Of a stretch of 64,000 nt of DNA, positions 46,259-54,929 are shown one piece after another (positions within the stretch are counted from its first letter, which is position 1; each line of letters opens with the position of its first letter). Made by a program: the position numbers and the translations under genes. The stretch covers positions 166,175 to 230,174 of the forward strand of contig NZ_JAPDFL010000002.1 in assembly GCF_025949695.1 (NCBI RefSeq), written 5' to 3'. Origin of the DNA: Pararhodobacter zhoushanensis (GTDB taxonomy: Bacteria; Pseudomonadota; Alphaproteobacteria; Rhodobacterales; Rhodobacteraceae). The notes under the pieces are model-generated. The model did not search any database. It had not been told where the DNA came from and saw nothing but the letters and a program-made list of their open reading frames with translations.

Positions 46259-46624
46259 ATGAGCAGTCAAAGCGTGCCCTTGACCACGCTGGCCGAGCTG
46301 CCCGACGGCGACTCGCGCGGGTTCGAGGTTGAGGGCTGGCGCGCCAAGGTGATCATCGTGCGCAAGGGTACGCGCCTGTTCGGCTGGCGCGACCTGTGCC
46401 CGCATTATGCGGGCGGGACATCCATGGCGTGGCGGCGCGATGCCTATCTGAACGGGGCGCGCACCCATCTGGCTTGCCACGCGCATGGGGCGTGGTTCGA
46501 CATTGAAACAGGGGTCTGCGTGCAAGGCGCGTGTCTGGGCAAGCGTCTGACCCGCGTACCCCTGCGGATCGACGAGGAGGGCGGCGTTCACCTTGACCGG
46601 ACGCCAAGGGAGGATAAGGCATGA
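46259..46624 (+). CDS. Small Rieske [2Fe-2S] ferredoxin
   Basis: The 121-residue protein is a free-standing Rieske domain with cluster ligands in DLCPHYAGGTS (Cys-x-His) and LACHAHGAWFD (Cys-x-x-His). It has the residues of bacterial Rieske ferredoxins that donate electrons to ring-hydroxylating enzymes. In this cluster there is no Rieske oxygenase partner nearby; it lies between two flavin monooxygenases, starting 15 bases after the first and overlapping the second by four bases. It may serve the oxygenase encoded 12 kb away or another enzyme of the operon, such as reactivating the extradiol dioxygenase iron, a role known for ferredoxins in other pathways. Confidence 0.88.
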   Translation: MSSQSVPLTTLAELPDGDSRGFEVEGWRAKVIIVRKGTRLFGWRDLCPHYAGGTSMAWRRDAYLNGARTHLACHAHGAWFDIETGVCVQGACLGKRLTRVPLRIDEEGGVHLDRTPREDKA

Positions 46625-47742
46625 CGGACACAAAACGAATTCTGATCATCGGTGGCGGTTTCTCGGGGATGAGCGCCGCCATTCTGCTGGCGGACGCCGG
46701 GCACGCCGTCGATCTGGTCGAGATCGACAAGGACTGGCGCAGCTATGGCGCGGGCATCAGCCTGAACGGCGGCATGTTCCGCGTGTTCGACGAGCTTGGC
46801 ATTCTTGACGCGTTTCTCAAGGTCGGCGCGACGGTGGGCGGGCTGGAAATCCGGGGCCCGGCCGATCAGGTTCTGGCGTATCTGCCGACGCCCTCGCTGC
46901 ATCCCAAGGCGCAGGGCAACGGCGGTATCATGCGGCCGGTTCTGGCCCGGCTTCTGGCCGACCGGGTGCGGGCGGGCCGCACCAACGTGCGCCTTGGCGT
47001 CACCTTTACCACCATCGACAACGGCCCGACCGGCGCGCATGTGACCTTCACCGACGGGACCGAGGGTGACTATGATCTGGTGATCGGTGCGGACGGCCTG
47101 TCCTCGGCCACCCGCCGCGCCCTGTTCCCCGATGCGCCCAAGCCGCGCTATGTCGGTCAGGCCGTCTGGCGTGCGGTGCTGCCGCGTCCGGCGCATCTGC
47201 CGACGGTTGCGATGTGGATGGGCCCGGCGCTGAAGGCCGGGATCACACCGGTATCGGACACGCATGCCTATATCTTCCTGACCGAGGACCGGCCCACGAA
47301 CGACCATGTCCCGCCCGAAACCCATGTGGCGACGCTCAAGGATCTTTTGTCGCGCTTTGCCTCGCCGACGCTGCGCCAGATCGGCGAAGAGCTGAGCGCG
47401 GACAGTCAGGTGGTTTACCGCCCGCTCGATCAGATGCTGTTGCCGCGTCCGTGGTTCCAGAACCGCGTGGTGCTGATCGGCGACGCAGTGCATGCGACGA
47501 CGCCGCATATGGCGGCCGGAGCGATGATCGGCATGGAGGACGCGCTGGTGCTGGCCGATGAACTGAACCGCGCCGAAATTGACGCCGCACTGCCCGCCTT
47601 TCAGGATCGCCGCTTTGAACGCTGCCGCATGGTCGTGGAAAACTCGGGCCGTCTGGCCGAGATCGAGCAGGGGCACGGCACGCATGAGGAGCATCAGCGC
47701 CTGATGGGCCAGACCCTCGGTGCGCTGGCGCAGCCGATCTGA
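46621..47742 (+). CDS. FAD-dependent monooxygenase, second
   Basis: This 373-residue group A flavoprotein hydroxylase has ILIIGGGFSGMSAAILLADAG near residue 7, the central LVIGADGLSSATRRALFP near 150 and the GD motif RVVLIGDAVHATTPHMAAGAMIGMEDALVLA near 285. It is related to, but distinct from, the enzyme at 45011-46243. The four-base overlap with the ferredoxin gene indicates coupled translation. It ends the plus-strand operon; a stem-loop at 47760-47792 and a convergent LysR gene follow. The substrate is unknown. Confidence 0.9.
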   Translation: MTDTKRILIIGGGFSGMSAAILLADAGHAVDLVEIDKDWRSYGAGISLNGGMFRVFDELGILDAFLKVGATVGGLEIRGPADQVLAYLPTPSLHPKAQGNGGIMRPVLARLLADRVRAGRTNVRLGVTFTTIDNGPTGAHVTFTDGTEGDYDLVIGADGLSSATRRALFPDAPKPRYVGQAVWRAVLPRPAHLPTVAMWMGPALKAGITPVSDTHAYIFLTEDRPTNDHVPPETHVATLKDLLSRFASPTLRQIGEELSADSQVVYRPLDQMLLPRPWFQNRVVLIGDAVHATTPHMAAGAMIGMEDALVLADELNRAEIDAALPAFQDRRFERCRMVVENSGRLAEIEQGHGTHEEHQRLMGQTLGALAQPI

Positions 47743-47759
47743 GCGCAACCGATGGCGGT

Positions 47760-47792
47760 GCTGGACGCGGCCTGCGGGTCAGCGCGTCCAGC
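47760..47792. terminator. Stem-loop at convergent gene ends
   Basis: GCTGGACGC at 47760-47768 and GCGTCCAGC at 47784-47792 are perfect inverted copies with a 15-base loop, between the end of a monooxygenase gene and the end of a LysR gene. There is no T tract, so it may act in both directions with Rho or simply protect mRNA ends. Confidence 0.45.
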
Positions 47793-48702
47793 GCCGCGCA
47801 TTGTCGCGGGCACAGTCGATCACCAGATCGCGGAACCATTGTACCGAGGTGTCGAACTCCCGCGTCGCGTGCCATTGCAGGTTCTCGGAAATCGGCGGCA
47901 CCGGCAGCGGCATCGGCACAGCGCGCAACCCCATCTCGGCGGGCAGGCTGGCCCACAGGCTGCGGTGCATCGTGGCCACCCAAGGGGTGCCGCGCAAGCA
48001 ATCCGCCAGCAGTGAGAAACTGGGCACGCTGCAGGCGACATCCAGATCGACGCGGGTATCTTCGATCCATTGCTCAAAATGACTGCCGCGCCACGTCCCG
48101 CCGAATTCGGTGACAACATGGCGCTGCGACAGGTAGGTTGCGGCGTCCATTGTGTCGCCGATCTGCGGGTGATCGGCTGAAATCACGCAGATGAAGTCAT
48201 CGGTAAACAAGTGCCGGTGGGGGTGATCCTTGTACAAAAACCGGTCGGGGATCACGGCGAAATCCACCTCGCCCCGGTGAAACCGCGCATCCGAAGGCGC
48301 GTCAATGGGCACCATTTGCAGCGAAACGCCGGGCGCTTCTTTTGCAAGGCGCGGCATAAGCTGCGCGAACAAGACCTTGAGCACGAAATCCGACGCAATG
48401 ATGGAAAACCGCCGCGTGGCCGTGGCCGGATCGAAGCCCGGGCGCATCTGGCTGAAGTGGCGGGTGTCGTTCATCAACTGCGTCGCCGCTTCCAGCAATT
48501 GCAGGCCAAATTCGGTCGGCTGCATCTGACGGCCAACCTGTGCGACGATGGGATCCTCGAAATGATCGCGCAACCGGCGCAGCGCCTGACTGAGCGCAGG
48601 CTGCGTCAGATGCAGCTCAAACGCCGCCGCCGAGACCGAGCGCAGGCGCAGAATGGCTTCCAGCGCAATGATCAGATTCATGTCCAGCCGGTTCAGCCGC
48701 AT
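47779..48702 (-). CDS. LysR-type transcriptional regulator (NodD-like group), second
   Basis: The 307-residue protein has the N-terminal winged helix RLNRLDMNLIIALEAILRLRSVSAAAFELHLTQPALSQALRRLR and an effector domain. It resembles the first LysR protein of the cluster in overall layout but is clearly different in sequence. It is divergent from the cyclase gene at 48801 with a 15-base inverted repeat in between, so it probably controls the cyclase-amidohydrolase unit. Its stop lies inside the stem-loop shared with the monooxygenase gene end. Confidence 0.9.
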   Translation of the reverse strand: MRLNRLDMNLIIALEAILRLRSVSAAAFELHLTQPALSQALRRLRDHFEDPIVAQVGRQMQPTEFGLQLLEAATQLMNDTRHFSQMRPGFDPATATRRFSIIASDFVLKVLFAQLMPRLAKEAPGVSLQMVPIDAPSDARFHRGEVDFAVIPDRFLYKDHPHRHLFTDDFICVISADHPQIGDTMDAATYLSQRHVVTEFGGTWRGSHFEQWIEDTRVDLDVACSVPSFSLLADCLRGTPWVATMHRSLWASLPAEMGLRAVPMPLPVPPISENLQWHATREFDTSVQWFRDLVIDCARDNARRWTR

Positions 48703-48718
48703 GATGCTTGGTCCTTAT

Positions 48719-48733
48719 GGAAGTCATACTTCC
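48719..48733. promoter_or_regulatory. Inverted repeat between LysR and cyclase genes
   Basis: GGAAGTCATACTTCC consists of perfect 6-base inverted arms around CAT, 17 bases upstream of the LysR start. The position and form fit a LysR-type operator acting on both divergent genes. Confidence 0.5.
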
Positions 48734-48800
48734 TATTCATTCGACATATGCTTAACCCACCCGTACGGTATTCGCAATTCAAGGCACTCTCGGGGGGAAT

Positions 48801-49574
48801 ATGGCACGTCGCATCGTCGATCTTTCGGTAAGTCTTAAGGCCGGGATCGCTTCGGATCCGCCGCCGCTGTTGCCCAAGATCCGCTACTTCGACCACGATC
48901 ATGGTGCCAAGGATTTCGCGCCGATGCTGGGGCTGCGGCCCGAGCAGATGCTCGAGGGCAAGGGCCCGGCGTCGGAAGAGCTGGAAATCACCACCCATGT
49001 CGGGACGCATATGGATGCGCCCTGGCATTACCACCCGACGATGAACCGGGGCGAGCGCGCCATTACCATCGACGAGGTGCCGCTGGAGTGGTGCATGGGG
49101 CCCGGCGTCAAGCTGGACTTCCGCCACCTGCCCGACGGCCATGTCGTCACCGCAGCCGAGGTTGAAGCCGAACTGGCGCGCATCGGTCATACGCTGTCGC
49201 CGGGCGATATCGTGCTGGTGAATACGGCTGCCGGGCTGCGCTATGGTGAAGATGATTACCTTGCCAAAGGGTGCGGCATGGGGCGCGAAGCCACGCTGTA
49301 TCTGACCGAACGCGGCATGAAGGTCTGCGGTATTGATGCCTGGAGCTGGGACACGCCGCTGATCCACCAGAAGGCCGAGATCGCCCGCACCGGCAACACG
49401 GCGCTGTGCTGGGAAGGCCACAAGGCCGGGGCCGAGGCGGCCTACTGCCATATGGAAAAGCTGTCGAACCTCGAATCCCTGCCGGCGACCGGCTACACGG
49501 TCTGCGCCTTTCCGGTAAAGGTCGCCGGCGGCTCGGCGGGTTGGGTGCGCGCCGTCGCCATCTTTGACAGCTGA
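48801..49574 (+). CDS. Cyclase-family metal hydrolase (kynurenine formamidase-like)
   Basis: This 257-residue member of the cyclase (PF04199) family contains ELEITTHVGTHMDAPWHY, the metal-binding HxGTHxDAPxH signature, near residues 60-77, and GDIVLVNTAAG further on. Families with this fold include kynurenine formamidase, isatin hydrolase and related amide or lactone hydrolases. In an aromatic/heterocyclic pathway it could open a lactam, imide or formamide bond. GGGGGGAAT supports the ATG. Four bases separate it from the next gene, an ACMSD-like decarboxylase/hydrolase. Confidence 0.88.
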   Translation: MARRIVDLSVSLKAGIASDPPPLLPKIRYFDHDHGAKDFAPMLGLRPEQMLEGKGPASEELEITTHVGTHMDAPWHYHPTMNRGERAITIDEVPLEWCMGPGVKLDFRHLPDGHVVTAAEVEAELARIGHTLSPGDIVLVNTAAGLRYGEDDYLAKGCGMGREATLYLTERGMKVCGIDAWSWDTPLIHQKAEIARTGNTALCWEGHKAGAEAAYCHMEKLSNLESLPATGYTVCAFPVKVAGGSAGWVRAVAIFDS

Positions 49575-49578
49575 TCTG

Positions 49579-50616
49579 ATGAGCCGTTTTGACAATCCCT
49601 TGCCGACCGGTCAATTGACCCGCCCGGATGTGCCTTGCGTCATCGACATGCACGGCCATTTCGGTGCGCCCGAGGCCGAGGCGTTGCTGGCCTCGCGCCC
49701 CGAACGCGCCGCCGAGATGGGCGCGCAGGCGCGCAGCACCGGCGAGGCCTCGAGCCTGCACAACCGCACGGTCATGCTGCCCGCCGCCGGTGCGCGCATG
49801 GCGTCGCTGGAGAAAAGGCTCGCCGATCTGGACCTGATGGGCGTCGAGGTTCAGGTCATCGCGCCCTCGCCGCATCTCTATGCTTACTGGGCGGATGAGG
49901 TGCTGGCGGATGAGCTTGTTGCCGCTGTGAATGCCGCTGCGGTGGCGCTGGTGGCGCGCGCGCCCGAGCGGCTGGCCGGGATGGGCATGGTGTCGATGCA
50001 GCACCCCGATCTGGCGGCGCAGCAGATCCATGCGGCCAAAGCGGCGGGGCTGAAGGGGATCGAGATTTCAGCCTCGGTCGGTGAGCGCGAGTTGTCGGAC
50101 CCGGTGTTCACGCCGGTCTGGGCCGCTGCCGAAGCGACCGGGCTGCCGGTGTTCATCCACCCGCTGGGCACCTCACTGGGCGCGCGGCTGGACCGGTTTT
50201 ATCTGTCCAACACCATCGGTCAACCGGTCGAGACGACCATCGCGCTGACCGGCCTCATCCTGTCCGGCGTATTGGACCGTCATCCCCGCCTGAAACTGGT
50301 CGGCGCGCATGGCGGCGGCTATCTGCCCGCCTATATCGGGCGCGCCGATCACACATGGCGCGTACGGCCCGAGGCGCGGGGCTGCGCCGCGTTGCCGTCG
50401 GAATACCTGTCGCGGATCTGGGTGGATACGGTGGTGTTTGACCGCAACCAGTTGTCCGATCTTGTGCAGCGAATGGGGGCAGAGCGGGTCATGTTCGGCA
50501 CCGACTATCCGTTCGACATGGCCGATTGCCGCCCCGATCAGGTGGCCGCCGCGCTGCCGCTTTCGGCGCGTGCGGCGGTGATGGGCGGCACTGCGGCCGC
50601 CCTGTTCAACCTTTGA
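49579..50616 (+). CDS. Amidohydrolase-family decarboxylase (ACMSD-like)
   Basis: The 345-residue TIM-barrel enzyme belongs to the amidohydrolase_2/ACMSD group. Metal ligands are visible in VIDMHGHFG (HxH), in VFIHPLGT (His), in KLVGAHGGGYLPAYIGR and in MFGTDYPFD (Asp). Relatives decarboxylate aminocarboxymuconate semialdehyde or hydroxybenzoates. With the kynurenine-formamidase-like cyclase next door, a pathway resembling tryptophan/anthranilate or picolinate chemistry is conceivable, but this is inference. It starts at the ATG at 49579, and its end overlaps the FAH-family gene on the other strand by 11 bases. Confidence 0.87.
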   Translation: MSRFDNPLPTGQLTRPDVPCVIDMHGHFGAPEAEALLASRPERAAEMGAQARSTGEASSLHNRTVMLPAAGARMASLEKRLADLDLMGVEVQVIAPSPHLYAYWADEVLADELVAAVNAAAVALVARAPERLAGMGMVSMQHPDLAAQQIHAAKAAGLKGIEISASVGERELSDPVFTPVWAAAEATGLPVFIHPLGTSLGARLDRFYLSNTIGQPVETTIALTGLILSGVLDRHPRLKLVGAHGGGYLPAYIGRADHTWRVRPEARGCAALPSEYLSRIWVDTVVFDRNQLSDLVQRMGAERVMFGTDYPFDMADCRPDQVAAALPLSARAAVMGGTAAALFNL

Positions 50617-51571
50617 CCACGCGCTGGTCGATGGCGCCGAACATCGGTGTGCCATCGGCGGCGCGGCATTCCATGCGCACCGTCTCGCCAAAGGTCATGA
50701 ACGCGGTCTTGGCGGCGCCGTGGTCCAGCATCTCGATGCCCCGGCGTTCGGCGATGCACGACGAGCCGACCTCGCGGTAATTGTCGTTCGACACGGTGCC
50801 CGAGCCGATCACGGTCCCTGCCACCAGACGGCGGGTCCGCGCGGCGTGGGCGACCAGTTGGTCAAAGCCGAAGGCCATGTCATAGCCGCTCGCCGCGCCA
50901 AAACGTTCCCCGTTCCAGTCGACGATCAGCGGCAGATCCACCCGCGCATCGCGCCAGCTTGCGCCCAGCTCGTCCGGGGTCACGGCGACGGGGGCCATCG
51001 AGCACGCAGGCTTGGCCTGAACCCAGCCAAAGCCGGTGCGCATCTCTATCGGGGCGACGGTGCGCAGCGACCAGTCGTTGATCTGCACGACCAGACGGAT
51101 ATGGCCAGCGGCCTGAGCCGTGTCAGTGCCCATCGGCACCGCGTCACAGATCACACCGAATTCACCTTCGAAATCAATGCCATCGTCTTCCGTGGGCAGC
51201 GCGACATCCGCCGTCGGGGCCAGAAACTGGTCCGACAGGCCCTGATACATCAGCGGCCGGGTCTTGTCGGCGTGGTTGTCGATGCCAAAGACCTTGGCCA
51301 TCAACTCGCCGTGGCTTGCATAGGCCGACCCATCCAGCCATTGCCACGCGCGCGGCAGCGGCGCCAGCGCGCTTGCCGGATCAAACGCCACGCCGCCGCC
51401 AGTGTTCAGCGCGTCGTATTGGGCTTGAAGCGAAGGGGCCAGATTGTCCCAGTCTTCGATAAGCGCCTGAAGCGTCGCCGCTGCCTCGGCAGGGATGGCG
51501 CGCGTCAGGTCGCGGCTGACAAGGTGAAGGCGCCCGTCGGGCGTGCCATTGGCAAGGGTGGCGAATTTCAT
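50606..51571 (-). CDS. Fumarylacetoacetate hydrolase-family protein
   Basis: The 321-residue protein starts MKFATLANGTPDGRLHLVSRD, has a FAH N-terminal part and a catalytic domain with DIDFEGEFGVICDAVP (metal-binding Asp/Glu cluster), QINDWSLRTVAPIEMRTGFGWVQAKP and GTVIGSGTVSN. Such enzymes hydrolyse acylpyruvates or fumarylacetoacetate, usually at the last step of ring-cleavage pathways. It is on the minus strand after the SsuABC-like transporter genes, 71 bases beyond the binding-protein gene, with a strong hairpin in the gap. It is likely co-transcribed in part with the transporter. Confidence 0.88.
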   Translation of the reverse strand: MKFATLANGTPDGRLHLVSRDLTRAIPAEAAATLQALIEDWDNLAPSLQAQYDALNTGGGVAFDPASALAPLPRAWQWLDGSAYASHGELMAKVFGIDNHADKTRPLMYQGLSDQFLAPTADVALPTEDDGIDFEGEFGVICDAVPMGTDTAQAAGHIRLVVQINDWSLRTVAPIEMRTGFGWVQAKPACSMAPVAVTPDELGASWRDARVDLPLIVDWNGERFGAASGYDMAFGFDQLVAHAARTRRLVAGTVIGSGTVSNDNYREVGSSCIAERRGIEMLDHGAAKTAFMTFGETVRMECRAADGTPMFGAIDQRVVKG

Positions 51572-51592
51572 GGTTCTCTCCCGGTGTCGCAA

Positions 51593-51617
51593 ATCGGCGG
51601 GGCAGGGCCCCGCCGAT
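51593..51617 (-). terminator. Strong hairpin between binding-protein and FAH-family genes
   Basis: ATCGGCGGGGC at 51593-51603 and GCCCCGCCGAT at 51607-51617 form a perfect 11-base stem with a 3-base loop, just downstream of the minus-strand binding-protein gene. A short TTT follows on the minus strand. It is likely a partial terminator or mRNA-stabilising hairpin that lowers expression of the FAH-family gene. Confidence 0.6.
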
Positions 51618-51642
51618 ATCGTGAGGTGGTTATGTCGCCGGT

Positions 51643-52587
51643 TTACTCAGCCGGGAAGGGGATAACGAAGGTCTCAAGGTCGATGGGCTCGTAGATCAGA
51701 CCCTGACGCACCGCGAGGTCGTTCCAGAAACCAAGGCTGACCTGCGGGTCCAGCGCGCCGCCAAGGTTGGGCAGCGGCACATTCGCCACGACGGGCGGCG
51801 GCAGGGTGGTGTAACGCGCGATGCTCTCGCGGGCTTCCGCTTCGTGCTCGCGGATGAAGTCGGCAGCCTCGATCAGCGCCCGTTGCATGCCTTCGATGGC
51901 CTCGGCGTTTTCGGCAGCCCAGTCGGCGGTGGTGACGAAGATACCGGCGGCCGAGCCGTCAGGGATCACGTCGAAATAGTTGCCGATCAGACGCCCGACA
52001 CCCGAATCCACCGCCCGGCTGGAAAAGGGATCGACGCTGGCCACGGCATCAACCTGCCCGGCGCGGATCGCGTCGCCGGTTTGCGGCAGGCCGATTTCGA
52101 CGATGTTCACCTGCGACAGGTCGACGCCGTTCGTGCTGAGCCACTGGCGCATCGTGACGTCCAGCAACCCCCCGACACCCGGCACGCCGACCGTCTTGCC
52201 GACCAGATCCGCCGCGGTTTCGATCCCGCTGTCCGCACCGACAACGACACCCGCGTTGGCGGTTTCGGGGAAGATGTTGGTCGAGGCGAAGGCGCGCAGA
52301 TCAAGCCCGTTCTCGATGGCCTGGAAGGCCACGGTCGGCGTGGGCAGACCGACTTCAGCCGAACCCGACACCACACCCGCCACGATCACCGAACCGTTCT
52401 GCGCCATCTGCAGATCGACATCGACGCCGTGGTTGGCGAAAAAGCCCTGATCGGCGGCAACCCAGGCGGTCATGAAGCCCGTGGTTGCGGTATACAGCAG
52501 GGTGACGTGCGTGCGCTCTTGCGCCTGCAGCGGTAGCGCCATGAGCGCGACAGCCGCGCTGGCCAGCATAAGGGTTCTGCGTTTCAT
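51643..52587 (-). CDS. ABC transporter substrate-binding protein (NMT1/SsuA-like)
   Basis: The 314-residue precursor has a signal peptide (MKRRTLMLASAAVALMALPLQAQ). A periplasmic-binding type II domain follows: VTLLYTATTGFMTAWVAADQGFFANHGVDVD, then SAEVGLPTPTVAFQAIENGLDLR and KTVGVPGVGGLLDVTMRQWL. This is the family that binds taurine, alkanesulfonates, nitrate or pyrimidine/thiamine precursors, and often aromatic acids. GGGAGG precedes the ATG at 52587. The permease genes lie upstream in the same operon, so this is the binding component for that importer. Confidence 0.9.
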   Translation of the reverse strand: MKRRTLMLASAAVALMALPLQAQERTHVTLLYTATTGFMTAWVAADQGFFANHGVDVDLQMAQNGSVIVAGVVSGSAEVGLPTPTVAFQAIENGLDLRAFASTNIFPETANAGVVVGADSGIETAADLVGKTVGVPGVGGLLDVTMRQWLSTNGVDLSQVNIVEIGLPQTGDAIRAGQVDAVASVDPFSSRAVDSGVGRLIGNYFDVIPDGSAAGIFVTTADWAAENAEAIEGMQRALIEAADFIREHEAEARESIARYTTLPPPVVANVPLPNLGGALDPQVSLGFWNDLAVRQGLIYEPIDLETFVIPFPAE

Positions 52588-52615
52588 TCCATGTCCTCCC
52601 GACATTGGGTTGCGT

Positions 52616-53380
52616 TCAGCGACGCTGCCAGCGCAGCGCATAGGTTTCGACCAGCGACAGAACAGCGTTGGTCAGCAGGCCGATCACGCCCAAGACGGCG
52701 ATCCCGGCAAAGATTTCGGGGGCGTTGAAGGCCCGCGCGGCCAGCAGGATGCGCGCGCCCAGCCCGCCCTGCACCGTGACCATCTCGCCCACAACCACCA
52801 GAATCAGCGCAATCGTCAGACCCAGCCGCAACCCGCCCATGATGTCAGGCAATGCGCCCGGCAGCGCGATCTTGGTGATAAAGGCGCTGCGGCTCAGACC
52901 CAGCGAAGTGGCGACCTCGCGGCGACGGACGTGGATGTTGGAGAACCCGTGCACCGTGGTCAGCAGCATCGGCCACAGCGCGCCAAAGGCGATCAGCGTC
53001 AGGATCATCGTGTCGGTCAGACCCAGAAACAGCATTGCCACCGGCGCGATGGCCGAGGCCGGCAGCGGGCGCAGCGCCTCGAACATGGGCGCGATCCAGA
53101 CCCGCGCCCAGGCCGAGGTGCCGACGAAAGCCCCCAGCGCCACGCCGATCAGCGAGGCCAGCGCCCACCCCAGCGCCATGCGGCGCAGGGTGGTCAGCGT
53201 GTCGGACAGCAGCGAGCCATTGGCGACGCCACGTTTGAGCGCGCGCCATGTCAGGTCGGGACCGGGGAAGAACGCACGCGGCAGGACGCGCGCATCGGCG
53301 AGGATCTGCCACCCCCAGATCAGCCCGACCAGCAGGGCAAGCGAGGCCAGAAACCACAGGCTGCGGTGCAAAAGGGTCAT
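52616..53380 (-). CDS. ABC transporter permease 1 (SsuC/TauC-like)
   Basis: This 254-residue membrane protein has about six helices, with the EAA loop EVATSLGLSRSAFITKIALPGALPDIMGGLRLGLTIALILVVVGEM, the motif of SsuC/TauC permeases. The start overlaps the second permease gene by four bases (ATGA). It pairs with that permease as a heterodimer, which is less usual than the homodimers of SsuC. It transports the ligand bound by the downstream-encoded binding protein. Confidence 0.9.
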   Translation of the reverse strand: MTLLHRSLWFLASLALLVGLIWGWQILADARVLPRAFFPGPDLTWRALKRGVANGSLLSDTLTTLRRMALGWALASLIGVALGAFVGTSAWARVWIAPMFEALRPLPASAIAPVAMLFLGLTDTMILTLIAFGALWPMLLTTVHGFSNIHVRRREVATSLGLSRSAFITKIALPGALPDIMGGLRLGLTIALILVVVGEMVTVQGGLGARILLAARAFNAPEIFAGIAVLGVIGLLTNAVLSLVETYALRWQRR

Positions 53381-54129
53381 CGCTTGCTCCTGCTCATGGC
53401 GGGGAACAGCCAGCTTTGCAGCCGCAACATGCCCCAGTTCAGCGCCCAGCCCAGAAAGGCGATCCAGAACAGCGTCGCGAACATATCCTCGGGCCGGAGC
53501 GACGAGGCGGCGCGCAACAGCCGTGAACCAAGGCCAATCGGGTTGGCGGCAATCTCGACGGTAATCGCCACGATCAGCGCGATCCCGGCGGCAAGGCGCA
53601 GCGCAACGAAAAGGCGGGGAAGCACGGCGGGCAGCACGATCTTGGTGATCCGCGCCCAGGCCGTCAGCCCCAGCGCACGGGCAACTTCGGACAGGCGGGG
53701 TTCGACCTGACGCACGGCGCTTTCGGTCAGCACCAGCACCGGAAAGCAGGTGGCGAAGGCAACGATGGCGACCTCAAGCTGATAGCCAAAGCCAAAGATC
53801 AGCAGCGCGATCGGCACGATGGCAATCGAGGGCAGCGGGCGCAGCAGCTCGACCGTCACGCGCAGGATGCGCGACACCGGCGGCACCAGCGCAAACAGGA
53901 TGCCCGCGCCTGCGCCCACCGAGAACCCCAGTGCCAGACCCATGCCGCCCGCCGCCAGCGTATCGCCGGTATCAACCCAGAACGGCGCGCTGGTCAGCCC
54001 GGCCACCAAAGCGGACAGAATGCCGTCCGGCGCGGCCAGCGTGTCGCTTTGCAGGCCCGTGGCCATCGCCGCGATCTGCCACACAATCAACAGGCCAATC
54101 GGCAGGGCCAGTCCTTTGAGTGCCGTCAT
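53377..54129 (-). CDS. ABC transporter permease 2 (SsuC/TauC-like)
   Basis: The 250-residue protein shares the topology and EAA loop of permease 1 (SEVARALGLTAWARITKIVLPAVLPRLFVALRLAAGIALIVAITVEI). Two distinct permeases in one operon point to a heterodimeric channel. The gene overlaps its ATPase gene and the next permease gene by four bases each, indicating tight co-translation. Confidence 0.9.
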   Translation of the reverse strand: MTALKGLALPIGLLIVWQIAAMATGLQSDTLAAPDGILSALVAGLTSAPFWVDTGDTLAAGGMGLALGFSVGAGAGILFALVPPVSRILRVTVELLRPLPSIAIVPIALLIFGFGYQLEVAIVAFATCFPVLVLTESAVRQVEPRLSEVARALGLTAWARITKIVLPAVLPRLFVALRLAAGIALIVAITVEIAANPIGLGSRLLRAASSLRPEDMFATLFWIAFLGWALNWGMLRLQSWLFPAMSRSKR

Positions 54130-54929
54130 TGTTCGTATCGTTCGATGAAGTCAAAGAGCTGCCGGCGCAGGCGCAGGAATTCCGGCATCTCGCGCGTGGT
54201 CAGCTGGTTGCGCGGCTTGGGCAGCGGCACGTCAAAGATCTGGCTCACGCGGCCCGGATTGGGCTCCAGCGCGATGATCCGGTCGCCCAGATAGATCGCC
54301 TCTTCCAGATCATGCGTCACAAAGAACGCCGTCACCTGGCTTTCAGCGACGATCCCCAGCAGTTCGTCCTGCAGCTTTTGCCGGGTCATGGCATCCAGCG
54401 CGCCAAAGGGCTCGTCCATCAGCAGAACGTCGGGCTTTTGCGCCAGACAGCGGGCGATCTGCAGGCGTTGCTGCATGCCGCCGGACATTTCGGCGGGGAA
54501 TTTCCCTTCGCTGCCAACCAGCCCGACGGTGCGCAGCAAGGCGTGGATCTGATCGCGGCGCTCGGCACGCGGCACACCTGCCGCTTCCAGCGCCAGCGAC
54601 ACGTTGCCCTCGGCATCGCGCCACGGCAGCAGGGCGTTGGTATAGTCCTGAAACACGATGGCGATGTCACGCGAGGGTGCGCGATGCGGCTGGCCGCGGA
54701 AATCGACCGAGCCGCTTACCGGCGTCAACAGCCCGGCCAGCAAGCGCAGCAGCGTGGTCTTGCCGCTGCCCGAGGGGCCAATCACGCAGACAAACTCGCC
54801 CCGGTTCAGCGACAGCGACAGATCCTTGAGGACCGTGGTTGCGCCATAACGCACACTCGCTTCTTGCACCGTCAAAACGGTGTCGCGTGGCGCATCCATC
54901 GCGCTGGTGGCGTGTTCACTCAATGACAT
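54126..54929 (-). CDS. ABC transporter ATP-binding protein (SsuB/TauB-like)
   Basis: The 267-residue ATPase contains Walker A GPSGSGKTTLLRLLAG near residue 50, signature EMSGGMQQRLQIARCLAQKPDVLLMDEPFGALD and switch His in AFFVTHDLEEAIYLGDRI. It is first in a four-gene import operon. The ATG at 54929 follows GGAGGA. Expression of the operon begins in the 211-base gap before the hipB-like gene. The group SsuB/TauB/NrtD cannot be resolved further, so the substrate is open; neighbours suggest an aromatic or N-containing compound. Confidence 0.92.
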   Translation of the reverse strand: MSLSEHATSAMDAPRDTVLTVQEASVRYGATTVLKDLSLSLNRGEFVCVIGPSGSGKTTLLRLLAGLLTPVSGSVDFRGQPHRAPSRDIAIVFQDYTNALLPWRDAEGNVSLALEAAGVPRAERRDQIHALLRTVGLVGSEGKFPAEMSGGMQQRLQIARCLAQKPDVLLMDEPFGALDAMTRQKLQDELLGIVAESQVTAFFVTHDLEEAIYLGDRIIALEPNPGRVSQIFDVPLPKPRNQLTTREMPEFLRLRRQLFDFIERYEQ

